This document shows, piece after piece, positions 1-10,156 of a DNA stretch of 64,000 nucleotides. Each line of letters begins with the position of its first letter. Within the stretch, counting starts at the first letter, position 1. This DNA is from Aporhodopirellula aestuarii (GTDB lineage: Bacteria; Planctomycetota; Planctomycetia; Pirellulales; Pirellulaceae), in assembly GCF_023701485.1 (NCBI RefSeq), contig NZ_JAMQBK010000063.1:53143-117142 (forward strand), written 5' to 3'. A model generated the notes under the pieces. The model saw only the letters and a list, made by a program, of their open reading frames with translations. It was not told where the DNA came from and did no database searches. Both the position numbers and the translations under genes were made by a program.

Positions 1-1
1 G

Positions 2-385
2 CTTCGCGACATTGAAGAGTTTCCGAGATGGATTTGTGTGATAGCGAAGTTTGAGATCCTCCGTTTTCGTCGTGCCCGTGCACGAGATCGGTTGGTGTTG
101 AATGAAGATGTCCTCGTCAAGTTGGCTGAAGAGTCATTGGAGGAGTTGTCGCTGAGTGAAATGCGATTGGATCAGTTGCAAACTTGTCTGGACAAGCTGC
201 CGGAGGTGCGTCGGCGCTTAGTGACGTTGGCGTATAGCACCGGGGCTCCATTTGAAAGTTTGGCTCGATCGGTTGGCAAGAAAACCAACGCTCTGTACCA
301 GGAACTTTGGCGTGTTCGCCGTGGGTTGCGGTTGTGTGTGGAGCATGGTTTGAAAGACGAAACTACTTCGAGGGAATATCCGTGA
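2..385 (+). CDS. ECF sigma factor, 3' part only
   Basis: The reading frame is open from base 2, so the start lies outside the window; about 127 residues are visible. The text IEEFPRW...AKFEILRFRRARARDR matches the end of region 2 in planctomycete-type ECF sigma factors. The later LDQLQTCLDKLPEVRRRLVTLAY followed by a helix-turn-helix-like stretch ending in WRVRRGLRLCVE is region 4, which binds the -35 element. The stop overlaps the GTG start of the next gene as GTGA, so the two are translationally coupled, which is usual for a sigma factor and its anti-sigma partner. The ATG-like start at base 38 is internal to region 2 and not used here. Role as a dedicated transcription factor is confident; the signal is unknown. 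Confidence 0.88.
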   Translation, partial: LRDIEEFPRWICVIAKFEILRFRRARARDRLVLNEDVLVKLAEESLEELSLSEMRLDQLQTCLDKLPEVRRRLVTLAYSTGAPFESLARSVGKKTNALYQELWRVRRGLRLCVEHGLKDETTSREYP

Positions 386-1356
386 ACGATCAGGAACTCA
401 TACGCGATTACCTTGATGGTCGAATCACGCCGGAACGCATGGGCGAGCTCAATCAGTTGCTTGAACGCGATCCCTCCGCTCGTGCACGATTTCGCGAGAT
501 GGCGACGCTGGAAGAGGGGTTACGTGATCTTTCGGTGGGAACGGATCCGGAGATAGTGCCCAGCGAACTGCTGAGGCCCCAGCTCCCGGGTCATGGCAAT
601 CGTTTGTGGATGCGGCCGCTCGCTGCGGCGGTCTCGGGGCTCGCGGCGGGGGTGTTGTTCACTTCGGCAATTTGGGCGGCAACGGGAGTGAAACCGCGTG
701 ACCTTCTCACGTTGATTCATGAGAGTTTCGAAACGGGGCCAGCTCCGCAAAGTACCGGGTTTCCGGTGACGCTGGATGTTTGGAGTGGTGACTATACGGA
801 AATCGCAACGGCGGCTGCGGGCGTGGAGCCGTCTGATGGTGAACGCATGCTGCGTTTTTTGCGAGCGGACTACGAAGGGAAGAGCCCGGCGGTGGGTTAT
901 TTTTCGGACGTGTATCGAGTCATCAGTTTGCAGTCCTACGCATCACTCCTGGCGAAACAGGATGCGGTGGCATCCCTCAGCGCAACGTTCAGTTCAATCA
1001 CACCGACCATAGACCCTAAACGGTTTCGCGGCGGGCTTGAGATGCATGCGTTGAGTGCGATGCCGGAAGACGTTTTGCAGTGGAACGCCATTCTATCGCC
1101 CAACGAAACACCGCCAGGAATTTGCCTGGCAACGACGCGGCGTCTGTTTGATTTGACGCCATCGGTCGATCCCTGGCACAAGGGCAGAGTCGACTTGCAG
1201 TTACCTGCCGACGCGCGTTTCTTGATTGTGAAAATCAGTGTTTGCGATCAGGAGGCGGGGCGACACGACAGTGAGCCTCCGGCGATCGAATTCGACGGGC
1301 AATTCGTGGACGATGTTCACGTCGCGCTCACTCAAACGATGTTTGCCGCGCAGTGA
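382..1356 (+). CDS. Membrane anti-sigma factor-like protein
   Basis: Start chosen as GTG 382, which overlaps the sigma-factor stop by four bases and gives 324 residues. The N-terminal 55 residues (NDQELIRDYLDGRITPER...LLERDPSARARFREMATLEEGL) resemble the cytoplasmic anti-sigma domain found at the start of planctomycete FecR-type proteins. One membrane helix lies at about residues 79-101 (MRPLAAAVSGLAAGVLF...). The remaining 220 residues should be outside the cytoplasm; no FecR domain is evident and the pattern (VDLQLPADARFLIVKISV) suggests a beta-rich fold. Inferred role: sequesters the upstream ECF factor and senses an envelope signal. Confident as a partner protein from position, less so on mechanism. 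Confidence 0.72.
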   Translation: MNDQELIRDYLDGRITPERMGELNQLLERDPSARARFREMATLEEGLRDLSVGTDPEIVPSELLRPQLPGHGNRLWMRPLAAAVSGLAAGVLFTSAIWAATGVKPRDLLTLIHESFETGPAPQSTGFPVTLDVWSGDYTEIATAAAGVEPSDGERMLRFLRADYEGKSPAVGYFSDVYRVISLQSYASLLAKQDAVASLSATFSSITPTIDPKRFRGGLEMHALSAMPEDVLQWNAILSPNETPPGICLATTRRLFDLTPSVDPWHKGRVDLQLPADARFLIVKISVCDQEAGRHDSEPPAIEFDGQFVDDVHVALTQTMFAAQ

Positions 1357-1781
1357 CAAATGTGCACCTCTGGCTGCGTTTAGCTAGCTAATCTCACGTG
1401 TGGTCACCCACTTTCGATGCGAGACTTTTGTCTTCGCGGGATCGATCGCCGCACGCTTACTATTGCGTCGCTCAGCTCTCTCTCGGGGCGGAATGAAGAA
1501 ACTTTAAGAATTCATTCCAAAACTTCCGTAATAATTCCGTCCGGTGGGAAGTAGGTATGGTGAGAGAATGTCCCGTTAGCTGACAAGGCGAGGTTTTGTT
1601 TCGAGTGAGTATCGCTCACGAACAGTATTCGCTTTCGTTGGTTCCCCGCCTTGACGTACGCGTCATTTCATTTCCCGCCTCAATGAATCGCAACCCGAAA
1701 ACCCCGTCGCTGAGGCGAGGCATTTGTTGGGTTTGCAGTTCCTTCGTTTTCTTACTTCGTTTCTCGTTTCCGGATGGTCTC
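1357..1781. other. Gene-free stretch with a small inverted repeat
   Basis: About 425 bases between the anti-sigma gene and the lipoprotein. I see no convincing gene. An exact 8-base inverted repeat (GGAATGAA at 1490-1497, TTCATTCC at 1511-1518) lies roughly 260 bases before the lipoprotein start and could be a regulator site or a weak hairpin; it is not followed by a T run. The promoter of the lipoprotein / DUF1559 pair must lie here but no box is clear enough to call. Confidence 0.4.
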
Positions 1782-1961
1782 ATGCGCGCGTTGATTTTCG
1801 TTCCGTCGACGATGGTTTTGCTGGTCTTGGTCGGCTGTGGTGGTTCAGGTTCGAGTGAGGCGATCACCGACTTGGATGAGCTTACCGCCTACGTGGAAGC
1901 TCACCCAGAAGGCGGTGTGCAGCCGCTGACGGAAGAAGAGGAGGAGGAACTGCGTCGGTAG
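1782..1961 (+). CDS. Small lipoprotein
   Basis: Start taken at ATG 1782 ([21 protein letters not shown]), giving 59 residues; longer in-frame starts upstream would add a segment that breaks the signal peptide. Hydrophobic residues 2-16 end in the lipobox LVGC with Cys near position 19, so the mature protein would be a lipid-anchored peptide of about 40 residues ending in [10 protein letters not shown]. Very short lipoproteins of this sort commonly sit beside DUF1559 genes in planctomycetes; here the DUF1559 gene begins 83 bases downstream. Function unknown. Confidence 0.62.
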   Translation: MRALIFVPSTMVLLVLVGCGGSGSSEAITDLDELTAYVEAHPEGGVQPLTEEEEEELRR

Positions 1962-2044
1962 CTGGCATGTGCGGTTGGATGTTTATCAATCACGAAGCCG
2001 GCTGTTTTTTATCCTGTTTTTTCGAGTCCCTAAATGGTGCCACT

Positions 2045-3289
2045 ATGAACTTTACGAAGGTTAGGAGAGCGTTCACGTTAGTTGAGTTGCTCGTTGTGAT
2101 CGCAATCATTGGCGTTTTGGTTGGGCTGCTGCTTCCGGCGGTGCAGTCGGCGCGGGAGGCCGCGAGACGAATGAGTTGCAGCAATAATTTCAAGCAGATT
2201 GGGTTGGCGATTCACAATTATCATTCGACGTTCAATCAATTGCCGACGCATGGAACGGGTACGGGGGACATCGGGTCATGGAATCCCGATCCCAATGCGA
2301 CCAACGCGGCACAGGTCCCGACGAGTCGTAATCGCCTTGAGCTGAGTTGGTTGGTTGGCATCGTTCCGTTCGTTGAACAGCAGGCATTGTGGGAGCAAAT
2401 GAGCAAGCCGTTGCTCGATGCCAAAAGCGGGACAGCGATGTTTCCGCCGTTTGGTCCGCTGCCGTACCGGTCGCTCAATAATCATTCACAAGCACCCTAC
2501 CCGCCGTTCCTTACGAACGTCACATCATTCCGTTGCCCGAGCGACCCGGGGTTCGGGTTGCCTTCGCAAGGGCGGACGAACTATGCATGTTGTTTGGGTG
2601 ATTCCGTCGAGCGACAGGCCGATGGTGCGATCAGTGCCGATGGCAACGCTTTCACGAATACGACGCATCAAAAACAAGCTCGAGAAGGTTGCCGAGGCGT
2701 TTTCAAGACACGTCACAAAATGGCGTTTCGCGATATCTTGGATGGTTTGTCCAATACGATTTGCGCAGGTGAAATCATAACGGACCTTGGCGATAGTGAT
2801 ATTCGCACCCAAGGTGTTGATATCAAGAACACCTATACTCCTCCGGCGTTGCACTACGCGACCGGGGCTCAACGATGCCAGCCGGGGATCGATCCCGAGC
2901 GGCCTCAATTTTGGCTGGCGACGCTGCCGTCCGATTTGCACTTTAGCGGTGGGACGGAAGAACGACGCGGCTACAAGTGGGCGTTGCATCGGCCTTTCTA
3001 CACAGCGATGACCACGATCACGCCGCCCAATAGCGAAGTTTGTTTGCAGTCGAATCATCTGGGCGATGGCATCTTGCCGCCCAGCAGTCGCCATCAAGGC
3101 GGTTGCCATGTGCTGATGTCCGATGGCGCGGTCAAGTTTGTGACCGATTCGATCGACGCGGGTGACCGGAGCAGTCCGCAAGTTGGTCCGAGTTCGAAGC
3201 AGTTGCCTGCTGGTTCGCCGAGCCCATTTGGATTGTGGGGAGCGTTGGGGACCAGGGCCAATTCCGAAATCATTGACCAGGAGTTCTAG
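2045..3289 (+). CDS. DUF1559 pilin-like (type II secretion pseudopilin N-terminus) protein
   Basis: Start ATG 2045 gives 414 residues. Residues 9-33 carry the prepilin N-methylation signature [21 protein letters not shown], followed by [12 protein letters not shown] and [15 protein letters not shown], the hallmark of DUF1559. The C-terminal part has the family's closing motif region [20 protein letters not shown]. Such proteins are very numerous in planctomycetes, are probably cut by a prepilin peptidase after the short leader and sit in or across the inner membrane; their role is unproven. A longer frame starting at 1967 is less likely because the prepilin leader would then be internal. Confidence 0.93.
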   Translation: MNFTKVRRAFTLVELLVVIAIIGVLVGLLLPAVQSAREAARRMSCSNNFKQIGLAIHNYHSTFNQLPTHGTGTGDIGSWNPDPNATNAAQVPTSRNRLELSWLVGIVPFVEQQALWEQMSKPLLDAKSGTAMFPPFGPLPYRSLNNHSQAPYPPFLTNVTSFRCPSDPGFGLPSQGRTNYACCLGDSVERQADGAISADGNAFTNTTHQKQAREGCRGVFKTRHKMAFRDILDGLSNTICAGEIITDLGDSDIRTQGVDIKNTYTPPALHYATGAQRCQPGIDPERPQFWLATLPSDLHFSGGTEERRGYKWALHRPFYTAMTTITPPNSEVCLQSNHLGDGILPPSSRHQGGCHVLMSDGAVKFVTDSIDAGDRSSPQVGPSSKQLPAGSPSPFGLWGALGTRANSEIIDQEF

Positions 3290-3449
3290 GTCCGTTGTCG
3301 TCACACCTCGAGGCAACTCCTGGCTTGCCTCGGGGGATTTTACTAGGCATTTGGAATCGTCGCGACGCGTTGTTGTGCATCACGCAAGTCAACGCGTTTG
3401 GCGAATTCCAGTGTTGGTAACCCAGGTGAGAGAAAGCACACCATTCCCC

Positions 3450-6176
3450 ATGACATTTCACCCCCACACTCATGGAAAGCACGCAGGCCTCTTTGTCCTG
3501 GCGGTGCTGCTTGGCCCGTTGTCGCTATCAAACGCCAGTGAAGTACCACGTGTGCTGATGGATGAGCGACATCGTGCTTTGCTCGTCGAGCATTGTCAGG
3601 GCTGTCATGGCGGGGAGAATGCAGAAGCAAACTTTCGCGTGGACGATTTGTCATTCGAGATCGCTGATCTGCAAATGGCAGCACGTTGGCAGAAAGTGCT
3701 GGGGGCGTTGAACTCGGGTGAGATGCCACCGGAGGGCGAAGAGCCGCTGTCGGTCGATGCAAAGACGAACTTTTTGGACGATCTCGCCAATTTGATGGTC
3801 GCCGCGCGCAAGAGTCTCGGCGATCAGAAGGGTGTGATCACGATGCGGCGCCTCAACCGTCGTGAGTATCGCAACACCCTGCGAGAGTTGCTGGGGGTGG
3901 AAATCAATGTTACCGAGTTGCCCGCCGATACAGGCAGTGGTCGCTACGACACAGTCGGCTCGAACCTGTTCATGTCGTCGACGCAGTTCGAGCAATACAT
4001 GTCACTCGGACGCGAAGCGTTGGAAGAGACTTTCGCCAGAGAGATCAGTGCCGCCGAGAAACGAGTCGTGCGTCTCGAAGCGGAGCAGGTAACACAGAAG
4101 GTTGCCGACTACATCGAGTGGCAAATCGATGCCAAAGATCGAGCGACACGGTGGATGAAATTGGTTGATGAGGCGACTGAGCACCCTGAAAACGCCGCCA
4201 TCGTCGAAGAGATCCGAGCGGGACCGCTCGGCAAACATCGCCACACAATCTATCGGCAATGGCAGTTGTTCCCGGGGGTACCCGCTCCCGAAACGTTTGG
4301 CTTCAACACGGTGGAGAATAACGCCGACAAGGCGATCGCAGCACTCAGTCAGTACCATCACCGATATCATCACTACTACATGCAGCAGCCGGCTGTGGAC
4401 ACTGGTGCGTATCTGGCGATTCCGAATGAACATCCCTCCGTTTTGGACAACGCGTCGATCAATCTGTTGATTCCGTATGGCTGGCCGCTTGGCGAGTACA
4501 TCGTAAGATTTCGTGCGGCGATCACCGATAACGCGACGCCAGACCGGCAATTCATTGAGTTCGGAACCTATCCTGCCGCTCAGCAACCCATCAGCGCGCA
4601 TCACATCACCGCGACGATGGACAATCCGCAGATCGTTGAGATCCCCTTTACGCTAACGCGTGGGCATCGCAACCATAACGATCGGGTGTTGTTCCTGCGT
4701 GAGAAGGGCGTGCGTGACGACTACGCCCACACGACGCGAATTGCTAAAGCGGCACGGGAAGCCAATGATGATATCGGGCGAACGTTTTCGCTGTGGGTGG
4801 ACTGGTTGGAGATCGAACGAGTCCCCAACGTCGCTGAATCGAAACCGCCAGGAGTCGCCGCCCTGCGATCCCTGCCGCTCGACGACCGATCGGGCCCGCC
4901 TGCTGCGAACGACGTTCGGGCGGCGTTGACGCGGTTTGCACGTGAAGCGTTCCGCGGACAAGAACCGCCGTCAGATTACGTCGACAAGTTGACGGGCATC
5001 TATCTGGTGAGCCGGGAGGCCGGAACGAAACACAGCGTAGCGATCAAGGAAACGTTAGCAATCATCCTTGCATCACCCATGTTTTTGTATCTTGCGGAAC
5101 CTGATGCCGAAGAAACTCGCAGACCGCTTACGCAACATGAACTTGCCACGCGTTTGTCGTATTTCTTGTGGGGAGCGCCGCCAGATAGCAGACTGCGCGA
5201 GCTAGCTGAACAAGACCATTTGGCCGATCGGGAAGTGTTGGTACACGAGACAATGCGATTGCTGGATGACCCACGTTCGCATGATTTCGTGACTGGGTTT
5301 GTGTCCCAGTGGCTGAGTTTGGATCGTTTCGATTTTTTTCAGGTTAACTTGGATCGACATCCGCGATTTGATAATGCCACCCGCATCTCAGCAAAAAAGG
5401 AAGTGTTTGAGACGGTCGCTTTTTTGTTAAAGAATAATGGGAGTTTGAGTGACCTGTTGAAGTCCAACTATGTCGTCGTTGACGGATTGATGGCGAATTA
5501 TTACGGACTCGAGGATGTTGCCGGCGATGAATTCCGCCCGGTCAAATTGTCTGCTGATTCACCTCGTGGTGGGTTGCTGGGAATGGCGGCGATTCATTTG
5601 ATGGGCAGCAATGGTGACGATACCAGTCCGGTCGAACGCGGGGCGTGGGTGTTGCGAAAACTGCTCAATGATCCTCCACCGCCCGCTCCTCCGAACATTC
5701 CACAACTTGCTCGACTGGCTGGCCAAGTGCTGACGACACAAGAGCGATTGGTTGCGCATCAAGAAGAACCGCAGTGTGCGAGTTGTCATCGGAAAATTGA
5801 CCCGATCGGTTTTGGTCTTGAGAACTTTGATGCCGTAGGAGCTTGGCGAACGGAGGACCACTTTCAGGTCACCGACGAAAACGGCAAGCCGGACCCCAAT
5901 CTCCACAAGACCTGGAAGATCGATGCGGCGGCGAAATTGCACAGTGGTGAGTCGTTCAATAACTATTTCGAATTGCGAGACATGATCGCGTCGAAGTCGG
6001 ATGATTTCGCTCGCGGATTCACCGAGAACCTGATCGAGTACGCATTGGGCCGCCCCGTCGGGTTCAGCGATGAGGCTTTGGTTGAACACGTCTTTGCCCA
6101 ATCTCGCGAGGAGCAGTTTGCCCTACGCACGTTTCTTCGCGAATTGGTTAGCAGCAAAGAATTTCAAACCAGATAG
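3450..6176 (+). CDS. DUF1592-type multidomain cytochrome c-like protein (DUF1587/1592/1588/1585/1595)
   Basis: Start ATG 3450 gives 908 residues with a signal peptide at about 11-30. A first haem c motif CQGCH is at 49-53, inside a planctomycete cytochrome domain. Then come DUF1587 (TMRRLNRREYRNTLRELLG), a central beta-rich domain with PxxFGFNTVENNADKA, DUF1595 (RPLTQHELATRLSYFLWG), DUF1592, DUF1588 with a second motif CASCHRKIDPIGFGLENFD near 775, and DUF1585 at the end (ENLIEYALGRPVGFSDE). The gene directly precedes a DUF1552 gene, a pairing constant in planctomycetes. Likely periplasmic redox protein; the substrate is unknown. Confidence 0.95.
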   Translation: MTFHPHTHGKHAGLFVLAVLLGPLSLSNASEVPRVLMDERHRALLVEHCQGCHGGENAEANFRVDDLSFEIADLQMAARWQKVLGALNSGEMPPEGEEPLSVDAKTNFLDDLANLMVAARKSLGDQKGVITMRRLNRREYRNTLRELLGVEINVTELPADTGSGRYDTVGSNLFMSSTQFEQYMSLGREALEETFAREISAAEKRVVRLEAEQVTQKVADYIEWQIDAKDRATRWMKLVDEATEHPENAAIVEEIRAGPLGKHRHTIYRQWQLFPGVPAPETFGFNTVENNADKAIAALSQYHHRYHHYYMQQPAVDTGAYLAIPNEHPSVLDNASINLLIPYGWPLGEYIVRFRAAITDNATPDRQFIEFGTYPAAQQPISAHHITATMDNPQIVEIPFTLTRGHRNHNDRVLFLREKGVRDDYAHTTRIAKAAREANDDIGRTFSLWVDWLEIERVPNVAESKPPGVAALRSLPLDDRSGPPAANDVRAALTRFAREAFRGQEPPSDYVDKLTGIYLVSREAGTKHSVAIKETLAIILASPMFLYLAEPDAEETRRPLTQHELATRLSYFLWGAPPDSRLRELAEQDHLADREVLVHETMRLLDDPRSHDFVTGFVSQWLSLDRFDFFQVNLDRHPRFDNATRISAKKEVFETVAFLLKNNGSLSDLLKSNYVVVDGLMANYYGLEDVAGDEFRPVKLSADSPRGGLLGMAAIHLMGSNGDDTSPVERGAWVLRKLLNDPPPPAPPNIPQLARLAGQVLTTQERLVAHQEEPQCASCHRKIDPIGFGLENFDAVGAWRTEDHFQVTDENGKPDPNLHKTWKIDAAAKLHSGESFNNYFELRDMIASKSDDFARGFTENLIEYALGRPVGFSDEALVEHVFAQSREEQFALRTFLRELVSSKEFQTR

Positions 6177-6218
6177 ACCATCGAGCCTTCCACTCCTCCA
6201 TCAAGAGCGATTCTTGCC

Positions 6219-7514
6219 ATGCATTCCCGTACGACACGACGCCAAGTTCTCAGGTCCAGTACTGCGGTCATTGCGTTACCGTTTTTAGAATCGTTTGGCT
6301 TTCGCCGATTTGCCTCGGCAGCGGAAATTGTGGGGCCGCCCAAGCGGATCGCGTTTTTGGGTTTTGGTTGGGGCATTACCGACGAGTCGTGGTTTCCGGA
6401 CATCAACACACCCGGACCTGACTACGAATTGCCTGCCGGGCTGAAGCCGCTCGAACGCCACAAAGCCGATTTTTCGGTGGTGCAGGGAATGTGGAACAAG
6501 TATTCCAACGGAGGTCACGCGGGTAGCACATGGTGGTTGACGGGGGCGAATCCGTATGCCGAGCCGGGGCAGAGTTTCTGCAATACGATTTCTGCCGATC
6601 AGGTCGCCGCGAACCAACTGGGTAAACACACCCGCTACGCTTCGCTGCAGTTTAATCACAGCGAGAGCGGCGACCGATCGGGACACGGTATCGGTCTCTC
6701 GCTGGCGTGGGACGCGAGTGGAAAGCCGATCGGTGGCGAGAACGGTCCGCTGGCCGCCTATCATCGGCTTTTTTCTAAAGACGACACGCCTCTTGAGCAG
6801 CAAAAAGCGATGCTTGCTCGGAAAAGAAGCGTTCTCGACACCGTGCTCGACAACGCCCGCAGTCTTCAGCGGGGACTCGGGAAAAATGATAACGCCAAAC
6901 TGGATGAATACCTCGAAGGTATCCGTGATATCGAAACCCGGTTGAGCAAAGACGAGCAGTGGATGGGCGTGGCACGTCCCGACGCGCCGCTCGATGAGCC
7001 CAGGTCTGGCTTGGTCGGTCGTGAAGAAATCAAGATGATGTATGACTTGATGGTGGCGGCATTTCAGACCGATAGCACGCGGGTCATTACCTATCGCCAG
7101 CCCGTTGCGACTTTGCTGACTAGCATTGGTAACAAGGTCTTTCCTCACGACATGAGTCACTATCACTCCACGCGAGGCGAGAAACTTGCCGCGTCACAAC
7201 AGCGTGACCTTGCCCAAAGCGAATTGTTGTCGGGCTTGATCGATAAGCTCAAATCGACCATGGAATCAGACGGGAGTCGATTGTTCGACCACGTCGCACT
7301 GGCATACGGCAGCAATATTCGGACCGGGCATGAACTCACGAATTGTCCCACGGTCCTAACCGGAGGCGGGGCTGGCATTCGGCTTGGCGAGAACATCGTC
7401 GTTGAGAAAGACACACCGTTGTGCAATGCGTGGTTAGCGATGCTGCAAGGCGTCGGCGTGAACGTTGATAGTCACGGCGACAGCACCGGCCCGCTGAAAA
7501 ACATCCTCGCGTAG
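6219..7514 (+). CDS. DUF1552 domain protein with Tat-like leader
   Basis: 431 residues. The N-terminus MHSRTTRRQVLRSSTAVIALPFLESF carries twin arginines before a hydrophobic stretch, a Tat-type export signal, so the protein probably folds before export. The body RIAFLGFGWGITDESWFP...STWWLTGANPYAEPGQSFCNTISADQ and LAYGSNIRTGHELTNCPTVLTGG is typical of DUF1552, which is related to the DUF1501 / sulfatase-like fold. It follows the DUF1592 cytochrome by 42 bases and almost certainly shares its transcript; the two are thought to work together, but their reaction is not known. Confidence 0.93.
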   Translation: MHSRTTRRQVLRSSTAVIALPFLESFGFRRFASAAEIVGPPKRIAFLGFGWGITDESWFPDINTPGPDYELPAGLKPLERHKADFSVVQGMWNKYSNGGHAGSTWWLTGANPYAEPGQSFCNTISADQVAANQLGKHTRYASLQFNHSESGDRSGHGIGLSLAWDASGKPIGGENGPLAAYHRLFSKDDTPLEQQKAMLARKRSVLDTVLDNARSLQRGLGKNDNAKLDEYLEGIRDIETRLSKDEQWMGVARPDAPLDEPRSGLVGREEIKMMYDLMVAAFQTDSTRVITYRQPVATLLTSIGNKVFPHDMSHYHSTRGEKLAASQQRDLAQSELLSGLIDKLKSTMESDGSRLFDHVALAYGSNIRTGHELTNCPTVLTGGGAGIRLGENIVVEKDTPLCNAWLAMLQGVGVNVDSHGDSTGPLKNILA

Positions 7515-7611
7515 ATTGCCCGCGACTTCACTTAGTCGCGTCCGCCACTAACCAAACCGTGGTATCGTAAGATTCCCACCGCCCCCTACCCACCTGTCCT
7601 CCCGCCCGAAG

Positions 7612-8619
7612 ATGACTGCCATGCCGATCCGCAACACGCTGCCTTCCCTGACACCCATATTATTTCTGTTGAGCGTCACTTGCGTATCCGCAGAACAAAC
7701 TTCCTCAAGCCCATCGGAGGCGAATCTGAACGGCATTCAAGTCGTCACCGACATGCCAGGGCTGGTCGCGTTTTGGACGTTTGGTGAAGAGGCGGGCGAA
7801 GAACGTAGGTCGACGGGGACGGAGCAGTTGCATCCGCTGATGGAGGTTGGTGGTTCGATTCCGCGAGTCAACGAAGGCCCTTACTCGGGCTATTCCGCGA
7901 AACTCGACGGCAAACACTATTTCCGCATCCCACATGCAGAAACAGGCGATCTGAATATTTCTGGACCTGACGCCCAAGTCAGCATGTTCGCTGTTGTTCG
8001 AATCGAAAACCTTCGACGCAGTCGTACGATTGCGGGCATGTGGAGTGAAGGGAAAGGAAGGGATGACGACACGGGAACCCGGCAATACGCGTTGTTGATG
8101 AACATGCCGACCTATGGCGGCCCCAACCAATTGGTACCACATATTTCTGCTGAAGGCGGTGTCACACGTCGAGCCGATGGGAGTGCGTTTCCATGGTGTG
8201 CCGACTACGCCGCGACGCCACGCACGGTACCGACGGACGAGTGGTGCACGCTCGGATTCACGTATGACAGTGAGTACATCCGGGCTTACATCAATGGCCT
8301 TATGGAAGAGCGAAAGCTGGACCCGGTGAAAGATCGCCGCAATGATCCGTACTTTTTGAAAGAGGGACCTGGTGGCGGCGATCGAGGCATGAATCCGTAT
8401 TACCACGGACGCGGCATCTTTACTTACGATCCTGTCAAACATGCAGAATCTAAACCGACGGGCGGATCGGATTTCACCGTGGGGGCTCGCTACGCAGTTG
8501 GCTCGTACACCCGCGAAGCAACGATCGGATTGTTTGGTGGGTTAGCCGTCTTTGATCGAGCAATTTCCGATGAAGAAATGATGACGCTTCATCAGTCTTC
8601 CGGTCTTTCGAAACGCTAA
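7612..8619 (+). CDS. Exported LamG / concanavalin-like lectin domain protein
   Basis: 335 residues; a second in-frame ATG at 7621 could be the true start. Signal peptide at about 5-27 ending VSA-EQ. After [12 protein letters not shown] the protein follows the LamG jelly-roll pattern, with [12 protein letters not shown]...[10 protein letters not shown] and a late [23 protein letters not shown], ending [26 protein letters not shown], the usual last strand of LamG_3. No catalytic motif is visible, so carbohydrate binding is the likely role. It lies in the run of exported proteins from 7.6 to 14.9 kb. Confidence 0.82.
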   Translation: MTAMPIRNTLPSLTPILFLLSVTCVSAEQTSSSPSEANLNGIQVVTDMPGLVAFWTFGEEAGEERRSTGTEQLHPLMEVGGSIPRVNEGPYSGYSAKLDGKHYFRIPHAETGDLNISGPDAQVSMFAVVRIENLRRSRTIAGMWSEGKGRDDDTGTRQYALLMNMPTYGGPNQLVPHISAEGGVTRRADGSAFPWCADYAATPRTVPTDEWCTLGFTYDSEYIRAYINGLMEERKLDPVKDRRNDPYFLKEGPGGGDRGMNPYYHGRGIFTYDPVKHAESKPTGGSDFTVGARYAVGSYTREATIGLFGGLAVFDRAISDEEMMTLHQSSGLSKR

Positions 8620-8686
8620 GCCGGAACGGTCTTTTGCAGGAGATGACCTCGTTTGATACTTCCGCCATACTTCGCTCGGTACCCGC

Positions 8687-9961
8687 ATGATCATTAGCAA
8701 TTTACTTAAATTAGCTACGATCGCTGCGACACTCATCGCAGCATCAGTGCTGCTGGCTCACGAGGCCCAGCCGACTTGGGAACTCGGTCGCGAGTCGATC
8801 GATTCATCCTCGTCTACGGGCAACATTGAGTTGCGAGAGAGCGAGATCACGTTGGATGGGACCAACTCGTTCTGCCTACCACCCGCGGTAGTTGGTAACC
8901 AAGAGAACTACACGATCGAATTTGAATTTCGGCGTGCCGCGGATGCAAAAGGCGGTCTGCGTTTAGTGTCAAACATGGACTCGGAATCAGGGCTGAGCCT
9001 GAGATATCATCCGCCCTCCTACAACGCGGGCCTGCTGTCGATCAATGGCCATCAGGCAGTCGAGCAGCGTGGTTTTTTGGCTGATGGTTTCGCCAAGATC
9101 ACGATCGTTGTCAAAGAATGCAAACTTACTTTGTTTCGTGACGACTTGATCCTAGCGATGACGGACGCGGTCAAACCAAACGGCCTACCGCTCACGTTTG
9201 GAAACGTCGAGGCAAGCCCCACTACGCCGTATGCGATTCGAAAAATCAAGGTCTATGACCAAGCAATTTTCCCGACGGGATTTGACGAAAACGCCGATCG
9301 AATGCGTTACTTCAGCGGCGAAGGCTACGCGATGCAACGTGTTGAAATAAAAGATCCATCGCTGCCGCGCATTCTTGTGGTGGGCGACTCGATCTCGATG
9401 GGGTACCGTCGATTCATCACCGGACATTTTTTGGGCAGAGCGTACGTTGACTATTGGGTCGGCGGTAGCTGGTTCAATTACTCCGTGACGGATGACGAAT
9501 TTCCCGCCCTGCGTGCGTGGGACGGGGTGCTTGAGAACGGACCGTATGAGGTGGTCAGTTGGAACGCGATGACGTTGCATATGTGGAACGGTTCGCCCGG
9601 GCGTGTTGACGAAGTCAAATACCCCGGGCAGATGACGCGGGTGGTCAAGCATCTGAAACAGATCGCTCCAAACACCGACTTCATGTGGGTTCGCTGCACA
9701 CCTTGGCGGACAACGCCGGACAGTGGGCGTCCGGTCATCGATCCGGTGAAGAACGACCTCATCGTCCGTCTCAACAACGTCACTGACGCGATCATGGACA
9801 CTCACGGAATATCGAAGATTGACGTGTATTCGCTGTGCGAAGCAAGATTTGACACGGTGCGAGACGCGTGCCCCGACGCCGTTCATTGGCCCACTTCGGT
9901 TAACGCCGAAATGGCTGAACTGATTATTGATGAGATTGAAGCAAAACTGAGTGAAAAGTAG
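8687..9961 (+). CDS. Exported SGNH/GDSL hydrolase with N-terminal beta-sandwich
   Basis: 424 residues with a signal peptide at about 5-25. Residues 30-190 look like a LamG-type sandwich (YTIEFEFRRAADAKGGLRLV...LSLRYHP). The catalytic half opens with ILVVGDSISMG (block I, Ser nucleophile), has VGGSW for block II, and DAVHWP near residue 402 for the Asp-x-x-His pair of block V. Block III is unusual: SWNAMTLHMWN replaces the common GxND. Expected to remove acyl groups from a polysaccharide outside the cytoplasm. The neighbours are exported LamG and DUF1080 proteins. Confidence 0.83.
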   Translation: MIISNLLKLATIAATLIAASVLLAHEAQPTWELGRESIDSSSSTGNIELRESEITLDGTNSFCLPPAVVGNQENYTIEFEFRRAADAKGGLRLVSNMDSESGLSLRYHPPSYNAGLLSINGHQAVEQRGFLADGFAKITIVVKECKLTLFRDDLILAMTDAVKPNGLPLTFGNVEASPTTPYAIRKIKVYDQAIFPTGFDENADRMRYFSGEGYAMQRVEIKDPSLPRILVVGDSISMGYRRFITGHFLGRAYVDYWVGGSWFNYSVTDDEFPALRAWDGVLENGPYEVVSWNAMTLHMWNGSPGRVDEVKYPGQMTRVVKHLKQIAPNTDFMWVRCTPWRTTPDSGRPVIDPVKNDLIVRLNNVTDAIMDTHGISKIDVYSLCEARFDTVRDACPDAVHWPTSVNAEMAELIIDEIEAKLSEK

Positions 9962-10156
9962 TCAGCTGTATCGCGTTGCCCGTCTTGAAATGTTTCCAAC
10001 GTCTCGAGATGAATGAGTGCTGTTCCGTCTTTAATCCATTTCCAATTCACCCGAAATCACGACGAAAACTTGCAAGGCTAGATCTGATGTGCTGAAAAGC
10101 TTTTTGCCCCCGTGATTTCCATCAATGTTGTTACCCTGTTTCGAAAGAGAACCCCT

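Noticed and set aside
2525..3316. 263-codon open frame on the minus strand across the DUF1559 gene
   Set aside because: It mirrors a clear DUF1559 coding sequence, has no ribosome site, and its composition (Arg/Thr/Gln-rich) is typical of antisense shadow.
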